DNA of 64,000 bases from G965212025 sp965215765 (lineage in GTDB: Bacteria > Pseudomonadota > Gammaproteobacteria > Poriferisulfidales > Oxydemutatoraceae). Both the position numbers and the translations under genes were made by a program. Each line of letters begins with the position of its first letter. The stretch's first letter is position 1. The notes under the pieces are model-generated. The model had not been told where the DNA came from and did not search any database. It was given only the letters and a program-made list of their open reading frames with translations. The stretch is from positions 1,488,001-1,552,000 of the forward strand of contig OZ244118.1 in assembly GCA_965215765.1 (NCBI GenBank), given 5' to 3'. This document shows, piece by piece, positions 36,426 to 45,960 of the stretch.

Positions 36426-37173
36426 TGGCTTTGGCGATTTTTAGATCCTTGTGCATAAGAGCAACTTTGAAGCCCGGTGCATAATTTTTTTCCAGCAGGC
36501 GTCGTCCATAAATTTCGAGAACATGGCTCTGTGCGCTCCCACCTAGTAGTGCCGACCGAACTTGCCTCAGGTCTACGCCCGAGGAGCGAGCAAATTCCAT
36601 GGCCTCAGCCACAGCGGCCATGGTTTGCGTGATCACCATCTGGTTGCACATTTTGGCGGTTTGCCCGGCTCCGTTGCTGCCGATATGGACGATGGTGGTA
36701 CCCAGAACCCGCAAGACCGGCAAGGCTCGCTTTACCGTTTCGCCATTGCCTCCAACCATGATGGAGAGCGTTCCGTTTATCGCGCCGGGTTCCCCGCCGG
36801 ATACCGGGGCGTCCAGCATCTCGATGGACTTTTCTGCGAATTTTCTCGCCAAAGTCTGCGTGATTTGCGGAGAGATTGTGCTCATGTCAATGACCATGCT
36901 GTTTTTTTTCAAACCATGAATGGCACCATCAGGCCCAGTCAGGACTGCTTCCACGTCAGGGGAGTCCGACACGATGGAAATAAAACAGTCGGCGTTTTCC
37001 GCCGCGCTGGCAGGGCTGTTGCAAGCCAAGGCTCCGAGCTTTGTAAATTCTTCGAGGAGCGCGGGCTTGCGGGCGTACACTTGAAGCCTGTAACCCGCTT
37101 TCAGGAGGTTGCGAGCCATCGGGTTTCCCATGATGCCGAGACCTGCAAAAGCGATGGAATGGATAGGTGTCAT
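36286..37173 (-). CDS. garR: 2-hydroxy-3-oxopropionate (tartronate semialdehyde) reductase-like dehydrogenase
   Basis: A 295-residue beta-hydroxyacid dehydrogenase. It has the NAD(P) motif FAGLGIMGNPMARNL at residues 9-23, the substrate-binding DAPVSGGEPGA at 121-131, and the catalytic Lys174 in GAGQTAKMCNQ. Such enzymes reduce tartronate semialdehyde to glycerate; relatives act on 3-hydroxyisobutyrate or succinic semialdehyde, so the substrate is not certain. It is divergent from holA with overlapping start codons and convergent with lptE. Its 3' end is amplified tenfold. Confidence 0.85.
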   Translation of the reverse strand: MTPIHSIAFAGLGIMGNPMARNLLKAGYRLQVYARKPALLEEFTKLGALACNSPASAAENADCFISIVSDSPDVEAVLTGPDGAIHGLKKNSMVIDMSTISPQITQTLARKFAEKSIEMLDAPVSGGEPGAINGTLSIMVGGNGETVKRALPVLRVLGTTIVHIGSNGAGQTAKMCNQMVITQTMAAVAEAMEFARSSGVDLRQVRSALLGGSAQSHVLEIYGRRLLEKNYAPGFKVALMHKDLKIAKATATAMGLKLQGLNAALSHVGATVNSGHGELDCAMIMETVRKTSHTD

Positions 37174-38203
37174 GACTGAAGTTTTGTTCGGGAGAATGGA
37201 TTTTTCAACCTTTGAATCCAGTCTAAAAGACTCTCTCGCCCGTGTCTATCTGTTGTGTGGGGAAGAACCCTTGCAACGCTTCGAAGCCAGCCGCCTGCTG
37301 TTGGCGGCGGCACACAGGCAGGGGTACGATCACAGGTCAGTGCATCACGCAGACGTAGGCCTCGACTGGCGTGCGCTGTTGGCAAGTGCCGACAATGGCT
37401 CACTGTTCGGGGAGAAGAAAATGCTTGAGCTTCGTTTTGGCAAGGCGAAAAATCCTGCCCATATAAATCCCCACTTGCTGGCACTGGTTTCGAAGCTGGG
37501 TCAAGACGTGATCTTGCTCGTGGACGTTGATAAAGCGGATCTGCGCGCGGCGTGGGTGAAAAAGATACTGAAGATTGGTGTGATGGTTGAAATGAAAACA
37601 AAAAGCCAGATACAAATGAAGGCTTGGATAAGGCACCGGGGATTGAAGCTGGGTTTGAAGTTGGGGAGCCAAGTAGTGAGTGCCATCGCCGAAAATACGG
37701 AAAACAACATGGTGGAGGCTGCGCGTATAGTGGAAATATTGTCTCTGCTGTTCCCCGACGAAAAAATCAGTCTGGAATCATTGGCGACTGTGTTGCGCGA
37801 TGACGCAAAATTTGACGTATTCACGTTGGCGGACGCGGCACTGAGTGGTGCATGCGTGCGTGCGGTGCGGATCCTGCGTCGCCTGGAGCGTGAAAAGAAA
37901 CCCGCTACTTTGGTGTTGTGGGTTTTGGCAGATCGTCTTCGTCTGTTGGTGGAAATGCAGCAATTGCTGCTTGCCAACAAAAGCTGGCAACCGGTTCTGC
38001 AAACCCAGTGGGAGTCGCGCAGAAAAAGGCTGCAGCAGGCTTTTGAGCGCCGGCCGCGACAAAATTGGACGGTTCTTTTGCACAGCTGCGCGCGGATTGA
38101 CGCTTCGATCAAAGGTGCCAGTGACGGCAAGGAATGGCAAGAGTTGCTAGAATTGGTCTTATGCGTTGCCGGCACTTCGTTTCCACTGCTTAATGTAAGA
38201 TGA
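37172..38203 (+). CDS. holA: DNA polymerase III delta subunit
   Basis: A 343-residue clamp-loader subunit, the same length as E. coli HolA. The start region with VYLLCGEEPLQRFEA and the fold-wide pattern AENTENNMVEAARIVEILSLLFPDEKISLE match HolA. It opens the sliding clamp as part of the DnaX complex. The ATG at 37172 overlaps the minus-strand garR start in the palindrome CATG. An alternative ATG at 37196 is possible but its GGGAGA is too close. The gene order leuS-lptE-holA, here interrupted by garR, is usual in gammaproteobacteria. Confidence 0.88.
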   Translation: MTEVLFGRMDFSTFESSLKDSLARVYLLCGEEPLQRFEASRLLLAAAHRQGYDHRSVHHADVGLDWRALLASADNGSLFGEKKMLELRFGKAKNPAHINPHLLALVSKLGQDVILLVDVDKADLRAAWVKKILKIGVMVEMKTKSQIQMKAWIRHRGLKLGLKLGSQVVSAIAENTENNMVEAARIVEILSLLFPDEKISLESLATVLRDDAKFDVFTLADAALSGACVRAVRILRRLEREKKPATLVLWVLADRLRLLVEMQQLLLANKSWQPVLQTQWESRRKRLQQAFERRPRQNWTVLLHSCARIDASIKGASDGKEWQELLELVLCVAGTSFPLLNVR

Positions 38204-38210
38204 TACGCAA

Positions 38211-39479
38211 ATGGACATAGAAGCGGGCGCGAATTCTCAGACCATGAAAGACCGGGTGCGGGTGGTGCGTGAGGCCGCACGCATTTTGGCTTTTTCCAGC
38301 ACCAAGACAAGAAATTTGGCACTGACGGAAATCGCGGTCAGCCTTGAGCGCTCCGTGCCGGCACTTCTGGAAGCAAACCGGCGCGATTTTGAGTTTGCTG
38401 AAAAGAAAGGAGTCAATGCCAGTTCCCTTGAGCGTCTGTCTTTGGACAAGAACCGCTGCATGGCGATGATTGAAAGCATTCGAAAAATCGCAGATCTACC
38501 TGATCCGATTGGAGAAATCAATGAATTGTGCAAGCGCCCATCCGGGATTACGGTGGGACGCATGCGTGTGCCACTTGGAGTCATAGGCATCATTTATGAG
38601 TCGCGACCGAATGTAACCGCTGATGCTGCGGCTCTTTGTATCAAGTCTGGCAACGGGGTCGTCCTCAGGGGTGGCTCGGATGCCGCCGAAAGCAGCCGGG
38701 CGATCGCGGATTGCGTGCGCGCCGGTTTGGCTCAGTCGGGATTGCCGGTAGATTGTGTTTATCTGGTTCCGGGCAGGGATCGGGACAAGGTTGGTGAAAT
38801 GCTCGCATTGGAAGGTTTGATCGACGTGATCATTCCTCGTGGCGGGCCGCAGCTGATTGAACGGGTTTCGCGTGAAAGCAAGATTCCGCTACTGAAGCAT
38901 CTGGACGGCAATTGCCATGTCTACGTGGATGAGAAGTGCGATCTGGATATGGCTTGCGCCATCGCGGTGAATGGCAAAACACAACGCTTCAGCGTGTGCA
39001 ACGCTCTGGAGACCTTGCTGGTTGCCGAAGAAATCGCACCGACTTATTTGCCTAGGGTGGCTGCAGGGCTGGAAGAAAAAGGGGTGAAGCTGAGGGTCTG
39101 CCCGAAAAGCCTGGAGTGGTTGCCGGGTCGGGAGCCTGCTGCCGAAGAGGACTGGTACATGGAGTATTTGGCACCGATTCTGGCGATGAAAGTGGTGCGC
39201 GACATTGATGAGGCCATGGCGCATATTCACCATTATGGTTCAGCGCACACCGACGTGATTGTTACGGAGAATCGAGCGAACGCCATGCGCTTTTTGTGCG
39301 AAGTGGATTCCAGTTCGGTCATGGTGAATGCTTCGCCGCGCTTTGCGGACGGACATGAATATGGCTTGGGAGCAGAGATTGGCATCAGCACGGATCGCTT
39401 GCATGCGCGTGGGCCGGTGGGGCTTGAAGGATTGACCAATCAGAAATACGTGGTTTTCGGTAGTGGTCAGGTACGCTGA
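38211..39479 (+). CDS. proA: Gamma-glutamyl phosphate reductase
   Basis: A 422-residue enzyme of proline synthesis that reduces gamma-glutamyl phosphate to glutamate semialdehyde with NADPH. The catalytic Cys263 is in RFSVCNALETLLV. Other family marks are GVIGIIYESRPNVTADAA, VLRGGSDAAESSRAI and NASPRFADGHEYGLGAEIGIST. It begins 7 bp after holA and is followed by nadD and rsfS, as in Pseudomonas-type operons. Confidence 0.95.
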   Translation: MDIEAGANSQTMKDRVRVVREAARILAFSSTKTRNLALTEIAVSLERSVPALLEANRRDFEFAEKKGVNASSLERLSLDKNRCMAMIESIRKIADLPDPIGEINELCKRPSGITVGRMRVPLGVIGIIYESRPNVTADAAALCIKSGNGVVLRGGSDAAESSRAIADCVRAGLAQSGLPVDCVYLVPGRDRDKVGEMLALEGLIDVIIPRGGPQLIERVSRESKIPLLKHLDGNCHVYVDEKCDLDMACAIAVNGKTQRFSVCNALETLLVAEEIAPTYLPRVAAGLEEKGVKLRVCPKSLEWLPGREPAAEEDWYMEYLAPILAMKVVRDIDEAMAHIHHYGSAHTDVIVTENRANAMRFLCEVDSSSVMVNASPRFADGHEYGLGAEIGISTDRLHARGPVGLEGLTNQKYVVFGSGQVR

Positions 39480-39494
39480 GATGGCTCCGGCTCC

Positions 39495-40112
39495 TTGCAG
39501 CTGATTGCGGTGTACGGGGGCGCTTTTGACCCACTTCATTTTGGGCATTTGCGACCGCTTTTCAAATTGGCAGTCCAACCGTGGGTGGGGCAGATTTCGC
39601 TTTTGCCGTGCGGAGAGCCTGTGTCTGCCAAAAAGGTGTCTCCTGCCTTACACCGTCTCGCGATGTTGCGCACCGTGGAATTTCTTCCCGGAATGATGAT
39701 TGACACGCGTGAGATGGAATGTGCAGACCCTTCCTTTACCGCGAATACGCTTCAAGAAATACGCATGGAAGTTGGAGAGGAAGCATCTCTGGCTTTTATC
39801 CTCGGGCAGGATGCGTACGCAGATATGCCGCGTTGGTTTCGTTGCGAGCGGATTCTGGAACTTGCCCATTGCATCGTGATGGCTCGGCCGGGCGCACCTT
39901 CGCCCGCTCCGCCTCCGGGTGGCTTTGTCGGCTTGGCCGAGTTGACGCGAAGCCCTTTTGGGGGCGTATGTTTTTACCGGGAGTGCCAGGTGGATATTTC
40001 TGCCACGACAATTCGCAAGCTGATTGCTGAAGGCCAGTCGCCATGCGAGTTTTTGCCTGCTGGTGTCTGGGATTACATTCGTGAGCACCGCCTCTATGGA
40101 TGGTGCCAGTGA
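39495..40112 (+). CDS. nadD: Nicotinate-nucleotide adenylyltransferase
   Basis: A 205-residue enzyme of NAD synthesis that transfers AMP to nicotinate mononucleotide. The nucleotidyltransferase motif is YGGAFDPLHFGHLRP near residue 7 and ISATTIRKLI lies near the C-terminus. No ATG is available in frame before the motif, so TTG at 39495 is the likeliest start (GTG at 39510 is an alternative). A proline-rich insert (PSPAPPPGG) occurs near residue 135. It overlaps rsfS by 13 bp. Confidence 0.9.
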   Translation: MQLIAVYGGAFDPLHFGHLRPLFKLAVQPWVGQISLLPCGEPVSAKKVSPALHRLAMLRTVEFLPGMMIDTREMECADPSFTANTLQEIRMEVGEEASLAFILGQDAYADMPRWFRCERILELAHCIVMARPGAPSPAPPPGGFVGLAELTRSPFGGVCFYRECQVDISATTIRKLIAEGQSPCEFLPAGVWDYIREHRLYGWCQ

Positions 40113-40453
40113 CTCTGGAGCAACTGTCGGAAAAGATTCGCAAGCTGTTGCTGGAAGCAAACGCAGAAGATGTCGTGGAAATTGAGGTAAAAGGACTTAC
40201 AACCTTGTTTGATCGCATATTTGTCGCAACCGGAAAAGCCCGACCCCACAATCGAGCCATCGTTGAGAGTATCGTGGAGAGTTTGAAAGACGATGGGGTG
40301 AAAGCACTCGGTATAGAGGGAAACGCCGATGCCGAATGGGTTTTGCTTGATTATGGGGAGGTAGTTGTCCACGTTATGCGGAAAGATTGCCGTGATTTTT
40401 ACGCTTTGGAGAAGCTCTGGGGCACACCATTGCCTGCAACAGAGGAACATTGA
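40100..40453 (+). CDS. rsfS: Ribosomal silencing factor RsfS
   Basis: A 117-residue protein of the RsfS/Iojap family that binds ribosomal protein L14 and blocks subunit joining in poor conditions. Family marks are FDRIFVATGKARPHNRAI, WVLLDYGEVVVHVM and RDFYALEKLWG. It starts inside the end of nadD. The rlmH gene that commonly follows is absent; the next gene is yhdP. Confidence 0.93.
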   Translation: MVPVTLEQLSEKIRKLLLEANAEDVVEIEVKGLTTLFDRIFVATGKARPHNRAIVESIVESLKDDGVKALGIEGNADAEWVLLDYGEVVVHVMRKDCRDFYALEKLWGTPLPATEEH

Positions 40454-40582
40454 TTTTTTGTGAGCCAAATCAGAGCTGCGACGAGAACAGTTGCACTGCC
40501 TGGTAAGGCAGAATTCCAACCTGCCTGAGGCGAGATGGCCATCATCGTTGCCGAGCTGGCAAAGCATTCAGAACTCTAAAGC

Positions 40583-43500
40583 GTGCTTAAAACGCTGACC
40601 TACTTTTTCGCTGCGCTGATTCTGCTGTTTGCCGGCGCGATTTTGTATCTTCAGTATTCCACCTCTGCGCAAAGACAGATCGCCGCGGCAGTTGAGCAGC
40701 TGAGCGAGCGATATGGTGTGAAGGTCGCGACCTCAAATGTAAAGCTTCACTTTCATTTTCCGACCATGTTTGTGGAAATGTCAGACTTGGAAGTGAAGTT
40801 GCCAAACTCCTCCAACGTCCTGTTCAGTGGTGATTTTCTTCATTTACAGATGGATCTGTACGAGTCGATCGTGCAGCGCAAGCCGATATTTTCAGAAGTC
40901 GATTTCTATCGTTCTTCTGTGACCATTCGCCTTGACGAAAGTGGTCGTCCCGAGTTTCTTGCCTTGCTTCCCGCCACTGCTCGCTCAGGCTCTGAAAGCC
41001 ACCGCACTTCCATACGCTTCAGGAACAGCACTTTTACTTTCGTGAACCATGCCAATGCGACTTTAATCCTGGCCAATGCCGATCTTGCGGTGTTGGTGGA
41101 AAAAGAAAACGTGCAGCTGGAACTACGGAGTGAACGAGCAGAAAGCTTCGCTGAAATACGCGTGCTGGCCAATGGCTCACTCCGCTCAGGTCGGCTTGCA
41201 GATGGCAACTTTTATGTCAAGACACGAGGGTTGCTTTTGGCTCCTTGGGGGGATTTTTTTGTCTTCAACAAACTGGGGCAGGGGGGGGTGACAGGCACTA
41301 TATGGGGGACATTGGATGAAGGAAACTTCAGCAGCCTGACCGGAAAACTGGAACTGCAGGACTATCAGGGTGACTTTGGGGACGATGGCGAACTTTTCGG
41401 TATCGTCAAAGCGGATGAGTTGTTCCCGCTGAAGCTGGAAACGGAATTTTCCTGGACAGGCACGCAAAGCACCAGTGAGCTGAACATGTCCAGGCTGTTT
41501 CTGTTTTCGCCGGCTGTGGAAATAAAACAAGGCAGTTTTTCCCTGCGACATGAGCACACAGCAGGATCGGAAAGCCATTTGTACTTTTCCGTTCCGTATA
41601 TTGACGAGAAAAGCAACCTCTATGTGTCAAAAATCTTCAGCGAACAATCGTCTCCTTCTTCGTTGACGGTCGCCTTTTCCGGGAATTCAATGCGGACGGC
41701 AGCAGTCTTTTCTCATGAGCTGTTACCGGAAGCAGCGGCACAGAATTCTGCCTTGCCAGTGCGCTTGCTGGTTCCGCCCTCGCTATTGGCTACACCCCGG
41801 TTGACCCGTTTTGGTGTCGCCATGGAAGCAGAGGAGCTGCGCGTGTCCGATTTGAGCATCTTTGAGCTGCCCGTATTGATCCGGGACTTTTCCGGGTCTC
41901 TGCACCTGACGCCATCCAGCAGTGGATTGATGGTTTTGTCGCACATTGAATCTGCCGCTATTGCCGGCGGGCAATCAGGAGGTGATTTCTTCGGCACTTT
42001 TGGCGAGGAGGAACCGGTCATCCATACATTTTTGGAAATGCGGTCGGTTTCTCTGACTGAGGTGCGTGGCTTGTTGCCGCTTAAGCTGATGAAGCCCAAG
42101 CTGCAGGACTGGCTGAATGAATCGCTGCTTTCCGGCGTAGCGGAGTACGCAGTACTGGGTTTGTCCGGCCCCGTGCGCGCTACTTTTTTCGGCGAAGGTG
42201 GCGGGCAGTTTTTTGCGAACTTCCAGGTCAATGATGGTCGGATTCGCTACCACAAGGCGGTAGCACCGGTGACCCACATTGTTGGAGAGGTGAAACTTGA
42301 AGGAGAGCAGCTGACGGTGGTTGCGAGTCAGGCGCAGTTTTACGGGTTGCAGTTAACCGAAGCGAGGGTGGAAGTTCCGGACTTGGAGCACCCTGTTATC
42401 AAAGTACGTGTGCAGGCAGCCGGTGACTTGGAACAGTTGCCGGGTTACCTTTTGGAGAGTGTTCCTTCGGCGATGGCAAAGGTGCCGCGATTTTTACTGA
42501 AAGGGGCGGGAGATATCACGGTGGAAGTTGATGCCCCGCTTGTCAGGAGCGCAGAGTCGCCCCTGCGCGTTGAGGGCAGGGTTCATTTTGACAATGCCCG
42601 TTTGCAATTACCGGAGCAGGACTTGGATTTTGATGCCGTAAATGGTGTTTTGCATTTTGATGAGGGCGGGTCTCGGGAAGGGCAATTTGGTGCTCTCCTT
42701 GCCGGACAGCAACTTGCTGTGGAAGTGACTCGCGAAGCGCGCAACTTCAAAATTCAAGTTCAAGGAGAATTATCAAGCGAGTATTTGGTCTCTCGTTATT
42801 TGCCGAAATTCCAGGAACGTATTTCGGGAGCTTCCAACTGGGATATTCAGCTGTTGATCCCAAGCTCAGATGAAGCACGATCCGAACAGGGAGTTTCGTT
42901 TGATTTGCGCTCGGAACTGCTTGGGAGCACCTTTGATTTGCCCGCTCCTTTGGCAAAGGAAGCGGCAGAGAAACGCGAATTTACGGCGCACTTCATTCGT
43001 AAAAACTCAGGTATGGAGGTGGAGGCGAAGCTCAAGGGCATTGCTGACGTGCACTATGTTATGGACAGCTTGCCGCTTCCCGGTAAGGTGAACGTGTCAG
43101 CAGAATTCTTGCAAGCGGTAGACGTGCTTGCCTGGTCTCGCTACTGGCCAGAGAACACTGCGAACCCGACTTTTTCCGGAGATGGCTCGGTAGAACTTTC
43201 TTTTGCCGCTTTGCAATTGGGGTCAACGCAAACAGGGAAGCTGTGGCTCGGAGTCCAGGTCGACAAGGCGCAGAGAATTCGTGTGAAGGCTCGTTCTGAC
43301 TGGTTACAGGGCAAGGCACTGATACCACGCGACCCAAATGCCACCGGGCATATCAACTTGGACAGGTTGTTTCTGTCCCCTGAAATGCTTTCCCACGCCG
43401 ACGCAAGCACTCGCGTGACCCGTTTGCCCCAGCTACCCCGCATAAAGGCTTCAGTGAAAAGCCTGAAGTTTGGAGATCGGATCTTCACAACGGTTGACAC

Positions 43501-44281
43501 AACATTTCGGCTGACTGATGCGGGCGTGAATGTCTCGCGGTTCTCAGCGGCTCTTCCCGAAGCCAAGGGCAAGCTGGAGTTTTCGGGAGACTGGAAAGTG
43601 GGTCAGAAAACACGCATGAAACTACTCGTCAAGGTGCAGGATTTCGGCAGCCTGTTGCCGCTAAAAGAGCGGGAAGCGGTGCTTGAAAAAGGCAACGGAC
43701 ATGTTCTCGTCGATTTTTTCTGGCCAGGAAGCCCGGGTGATTTTGATTTCGGAAAAATTACCGGAAGCGCGAAAATCGCGCTAAAGGACGGGGTTCTCCA
43801 GCAGATAGATCCATCAGCCAGTAAACTCATTGGCCTGTTGAATCTTTCTGTCCTCTTGCGGCGCCTGTCCCTTGATTTCAGCGACCTTTTGTCAAAAGGT
43901 CTGCCTTTTGACAAGCTGTTCGGAGATTTCAGCTTTCAGGACAGTGGAATGCACACCAGGAAACTATTGATTAACAGTCCCACTATGTACATTAAAGTTC
44001 AAGGGAAAACAGACATTGAAAAAGAATTGTATGACCTGAATATTGAGGTAGTGCCCAATTTGAGCGGAAATCTGCCTGTCGCTGCCTCACTGGTCGGTGG
44101 GCCGCTCGTTGGAGGCCTGGTTTTTCTGGGAGAGAAGATCATCGGATTGGGCAAAACGCTGGATAAACTCTTGGTACTGCAATACCACATGGGAGGAAAA
44201 TGGGCTGAACCGGAAATAAAATTTGTGAAGGCGCCGGTCGTGAATAAATTGAACATCCTGAATACTTTTCGGGGTCGGTAG
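40583..44281 (+). CDS. yhdP: YhdP-like AsmA-family envelope protein
   Basis: A 1232-residue protein starting with GTG at 40583. An N-terminal membrane helix (about residues 5-24, TYFFAALILLFAGAILYLQY) is followed by a very long beta-rich periplasmic region typical of AsmA-like bridge proteins. The length and the end, with SLVGGPLVGGLVFLGEKIIG and GKWAEPEIKF, match YhdP (E. coli about 1266 residues). YhdP helps move phospholipids to the outer membrane; that comes from the family. The last ~30 codons are repeated eight more times downstream. Confidence 0.88.
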   Translation: MLKTLTYFFAALILLFAGAILYLQYSTSAQRQIAAAVEQLSERYGVKVATSNVKLHFHFPTMFVEMSDLEVKLPNSSNVLFSGDFLHLQMDLYESIVQRKPIFSEVDFYRSSVTIRLDESGRPEFLALLPATARSGSESHRTSIRFRNSTFTFVNHANATLILANADLAVLVEKENVQLELRSERAESFAEIRVLANGSLRSGRLADGNFYVKTRGLLLAPWGDFFVFNKLGQGGVTGTIWGTLDEGNFSSLTGKLELQDYQGDFGDDGELFGIVKADELFPLKLETEFSWTGTQSTSELNMSRLFLFSPAVEIKQGSFSLRHEHTAGSESHLYFSVPYIDEKSNLYVSKIFSEQSSPSSLTVAFSGNSMRTAAVFSHELLPEAAAQNSALPVRLLVPPSLLATPRLTRFGVAMEAEELRVSDLSIFELPVLIRDFSGSLHLTPSSSGLMVLSHIESAAIAGGQSGGDFFGTFGEEEPVIHTFLEMRSVSLTEVRGLLPLKLMKPKLQDWLNESLLSGVAEYAVLGLSGPVRATFFGEGGGQFFANFQVNDGRIRYHKAVAPVTHIVGEVKLEGEQLTVVASQAQFYGLQLTEARVEVPDLEHPVIKVRVQAAGDLEQLPGYLLESVPSAMAKVPRFLLKGAGDITVEVDAPLVRSAESPLRVEGRVHFDNARLQLPEQDLDFDAVNGVLHFDEGGSREGQFGALLAGQQLAVEVTREARNFKIQVQGELSSEYLVSRYLPKFQERISGASNWDIQLLIPSSDEARSEQGVSFDLRSELLGSTFDLPAPLAKEAAEKREFTAHFIRKNSGMEVEAKLKGIADVHYVMDSLPLPGKVNVSAEFLQAVDVLAWSRYWPENTANPTFSGDGSVELSFAALQLGSTQTGKLWLGVQVDKAQRIRVKARSDWLQGKALIPRDPNATGHINLDRLFLSPEMLSHADASTRVTRLPQLPRIKASVKSLKFGDRIFTTVDTTFRLTDAGVNVSRFSAALPEAKGKLEFSGDWKVGQKTRMKLLVKVQDFGSLLPLKEREAVLEKGNGHVLVDFFWPGSPGDFDFGKITGSAKIALKDGVLQQIDPSASKLIGLLNLSVLLRRLSLDFSDLLSKGLPFDKLFGDFSFQDSGMHTRKLLINSPTMYIKVQGKTDIEKELYDLNIEVVPNLSGNLPVAASLVGGPLVGGLVFLGEKIIGLGKTLDKLLVLQYHMGGKWAEPEIKFVKAPVVNKLNILNTFRGR

Positions 44282-45897
44282 CTGGCAGAGGAAGACAAAG
44301 TCTGGCACGAAGTCCGGTGCTCTTGGCGTGTTAGCCAATGCTGTATTTCCCAGCCCCCCGGATTGCAGGCAATACCATAAGGTAGGGAAATGGGTCGAAC
44401 CGGAAATAAAGTTTGTGAAGGCACCGGTCGTGAATAAATTGAACATCCTGAATACTTTTCGGGGTCGGTGGCAGGCAGAGGAAGACAAAATGTGGCACGA
44501 AGTCTGTTGCTCTTGGCGTGTTAGCCAATGCTGTGCTTCCCAGCCCCCCCGGATTGCAGGCATCACCATAAGGGAGGGAAATGGGCTGAACCGGAAATAA
44601 AGTTTGTGAAGGCACCGGTCGTGAATAAATTGAACATCCTGAATGCTTTTCGGAGCCGGTAGCTGGCAGAGGAAGACAAAGTCTGGCACGAAGTCCGTTG
44701 TTGTCGGTGTGTTGGTCAATGCTGCTGTATTTCCCAGTCCCCCGAATTGCAGGCATTACCATAATGGAGGGAAATGGGCTGAACCGGAAATAAAGTCTGT
44801 GAAGGCACCGGTCGTGAATAAATTGAACATCCGGAATACTTTTCGGGGTCGGTAGCTGGCAGAGGAAGACAAAATGTGGCACGAAGTCCGGTGCTCTTGG
44901 CGTGTTGGTCAATGCTGTGTTTCCCAGCCCCCGGATTGCAGGCATCACCATAAGGTGGGGAAATTGGCTGAACCGGAAATAAAGTTTGTGAAAGCACCGG
45001 TCGTGAATAAATTGAACATCCTGAATACTTTTCGGGGTCGGTAGCTGGCAGAGGAAGACAAAGTCTGGCACGAAGTCCGGTGCTCTTGACGTGTTGGCCA
45101 ATGCTGCATTTCCCAGCCCCCGGATTGCAGGCATCACCATAAGGTGGGGAAATTGGCTGAACCGGAAATAAAATTTGTGAAGGCGCCGGTCGTGAATAAA
45201 TTGAACATCCTGAATACTTTTCGGGGTCGGTAGCTGGCAGAGGAAGACAAAGTCTGGCACGAAGTCCGTTGTTGTCGGCGTGTTGGCCAATGCTGCTGTA
45301 TTTCCCATTCCCCCGATTGCAGGCAATACCATAAGGGAGGAAAATGGGTCGAACCGGAAATAAAGTTTGTGAAGGCACCGGTCGTGAATAAATTGAACAT
45401 CCTGAATGCTTTTCGGAGCCGGTAGCTGGCAGAGGAAGACAAAATGTGGCACGAAGTCCGGTGCTCTTGGCGTGTTAGCCAATGCTGTGTTTCCCAGCCC
45501 CCGGGATTGCAGGCAATACCATAAGGGAGGGAAATGGGTCGAACCGGAAATAAAGTTTGTGAAAGCACCGGTCGTGAATAAATTGAACATCCTGAATGCT
45601 TTTCGGGGTCGGTAGCTGGCAGAGGAAGACAAAGTCTGGCACGAAGTCCGGTGCTCTTGGTGTGTTGGCCAATGCTGTGTTTCCCAGCCCCCGGGATTGC
45701 AGGCATCACCATAAGGGAGGAAAATGGGCTGAACCGGAAATAAAGTTTGTGAAGGCACCGGTCGTGAATAAATTGAACATCCGGAATACTTTTCGGGGTC
45801 GGTAGCTGGCAGAGGAAGACAAAGTTTGGCACTAAGTCCGTTGCTCTTGGCGTGTTAGCCAATGCTGCTGTATTTCCTAGCCCCCCGGATTGCAGGC
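44184..45897 (+). repeat. Nine-unit ~190-bp tandem array at the yhdP / fbpC convergent junction
   Basis: The landmark GTCGTGAATAAATTG recurs at 44237, 44427, 44618, 44811, 45000, 45189, 45381, 45571 and 45761 (spacing 189-193). Each unit holds the last ~30 codons of yhdP, its stop and about 100 bp of spacer. The first contains the real gene end. Unit length varies by small indels, unlike the garR array. Long minus-strand frames across it (for example 44331-45758) are artefacts. Confidence 0.95.
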
Positions 45898-45960
45898 ACC
45901 GCAGGCTGAATCCTCTTTATTTTGACCCAAAGCTTCTGTTCGGGCTGTGGGAGGTTTGGC

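Noticed and set aside
34672..36444. 590-codon plus-strand ORF with 58-residue repeats (and parallel long frames on both strands)
   Set aside because: It is the antisense of the garR 3' array. Its openness follows from a 174-bp unit being a multiple of three, and it has no ribosome site or known fold.
44331..45758. 475-codon minus-strand ORF across the yhdP array
   Set aside because: It is a shadow frame of repeated yhdP ends; the frame changes with small indels and there is no family feature.
34686..45897. CRISPR arrays at the two longest repeat regions
   Set aside because: Units are 174-193 bp without unique spacers, they match neighbouring gene ends, and no cas genes are present.
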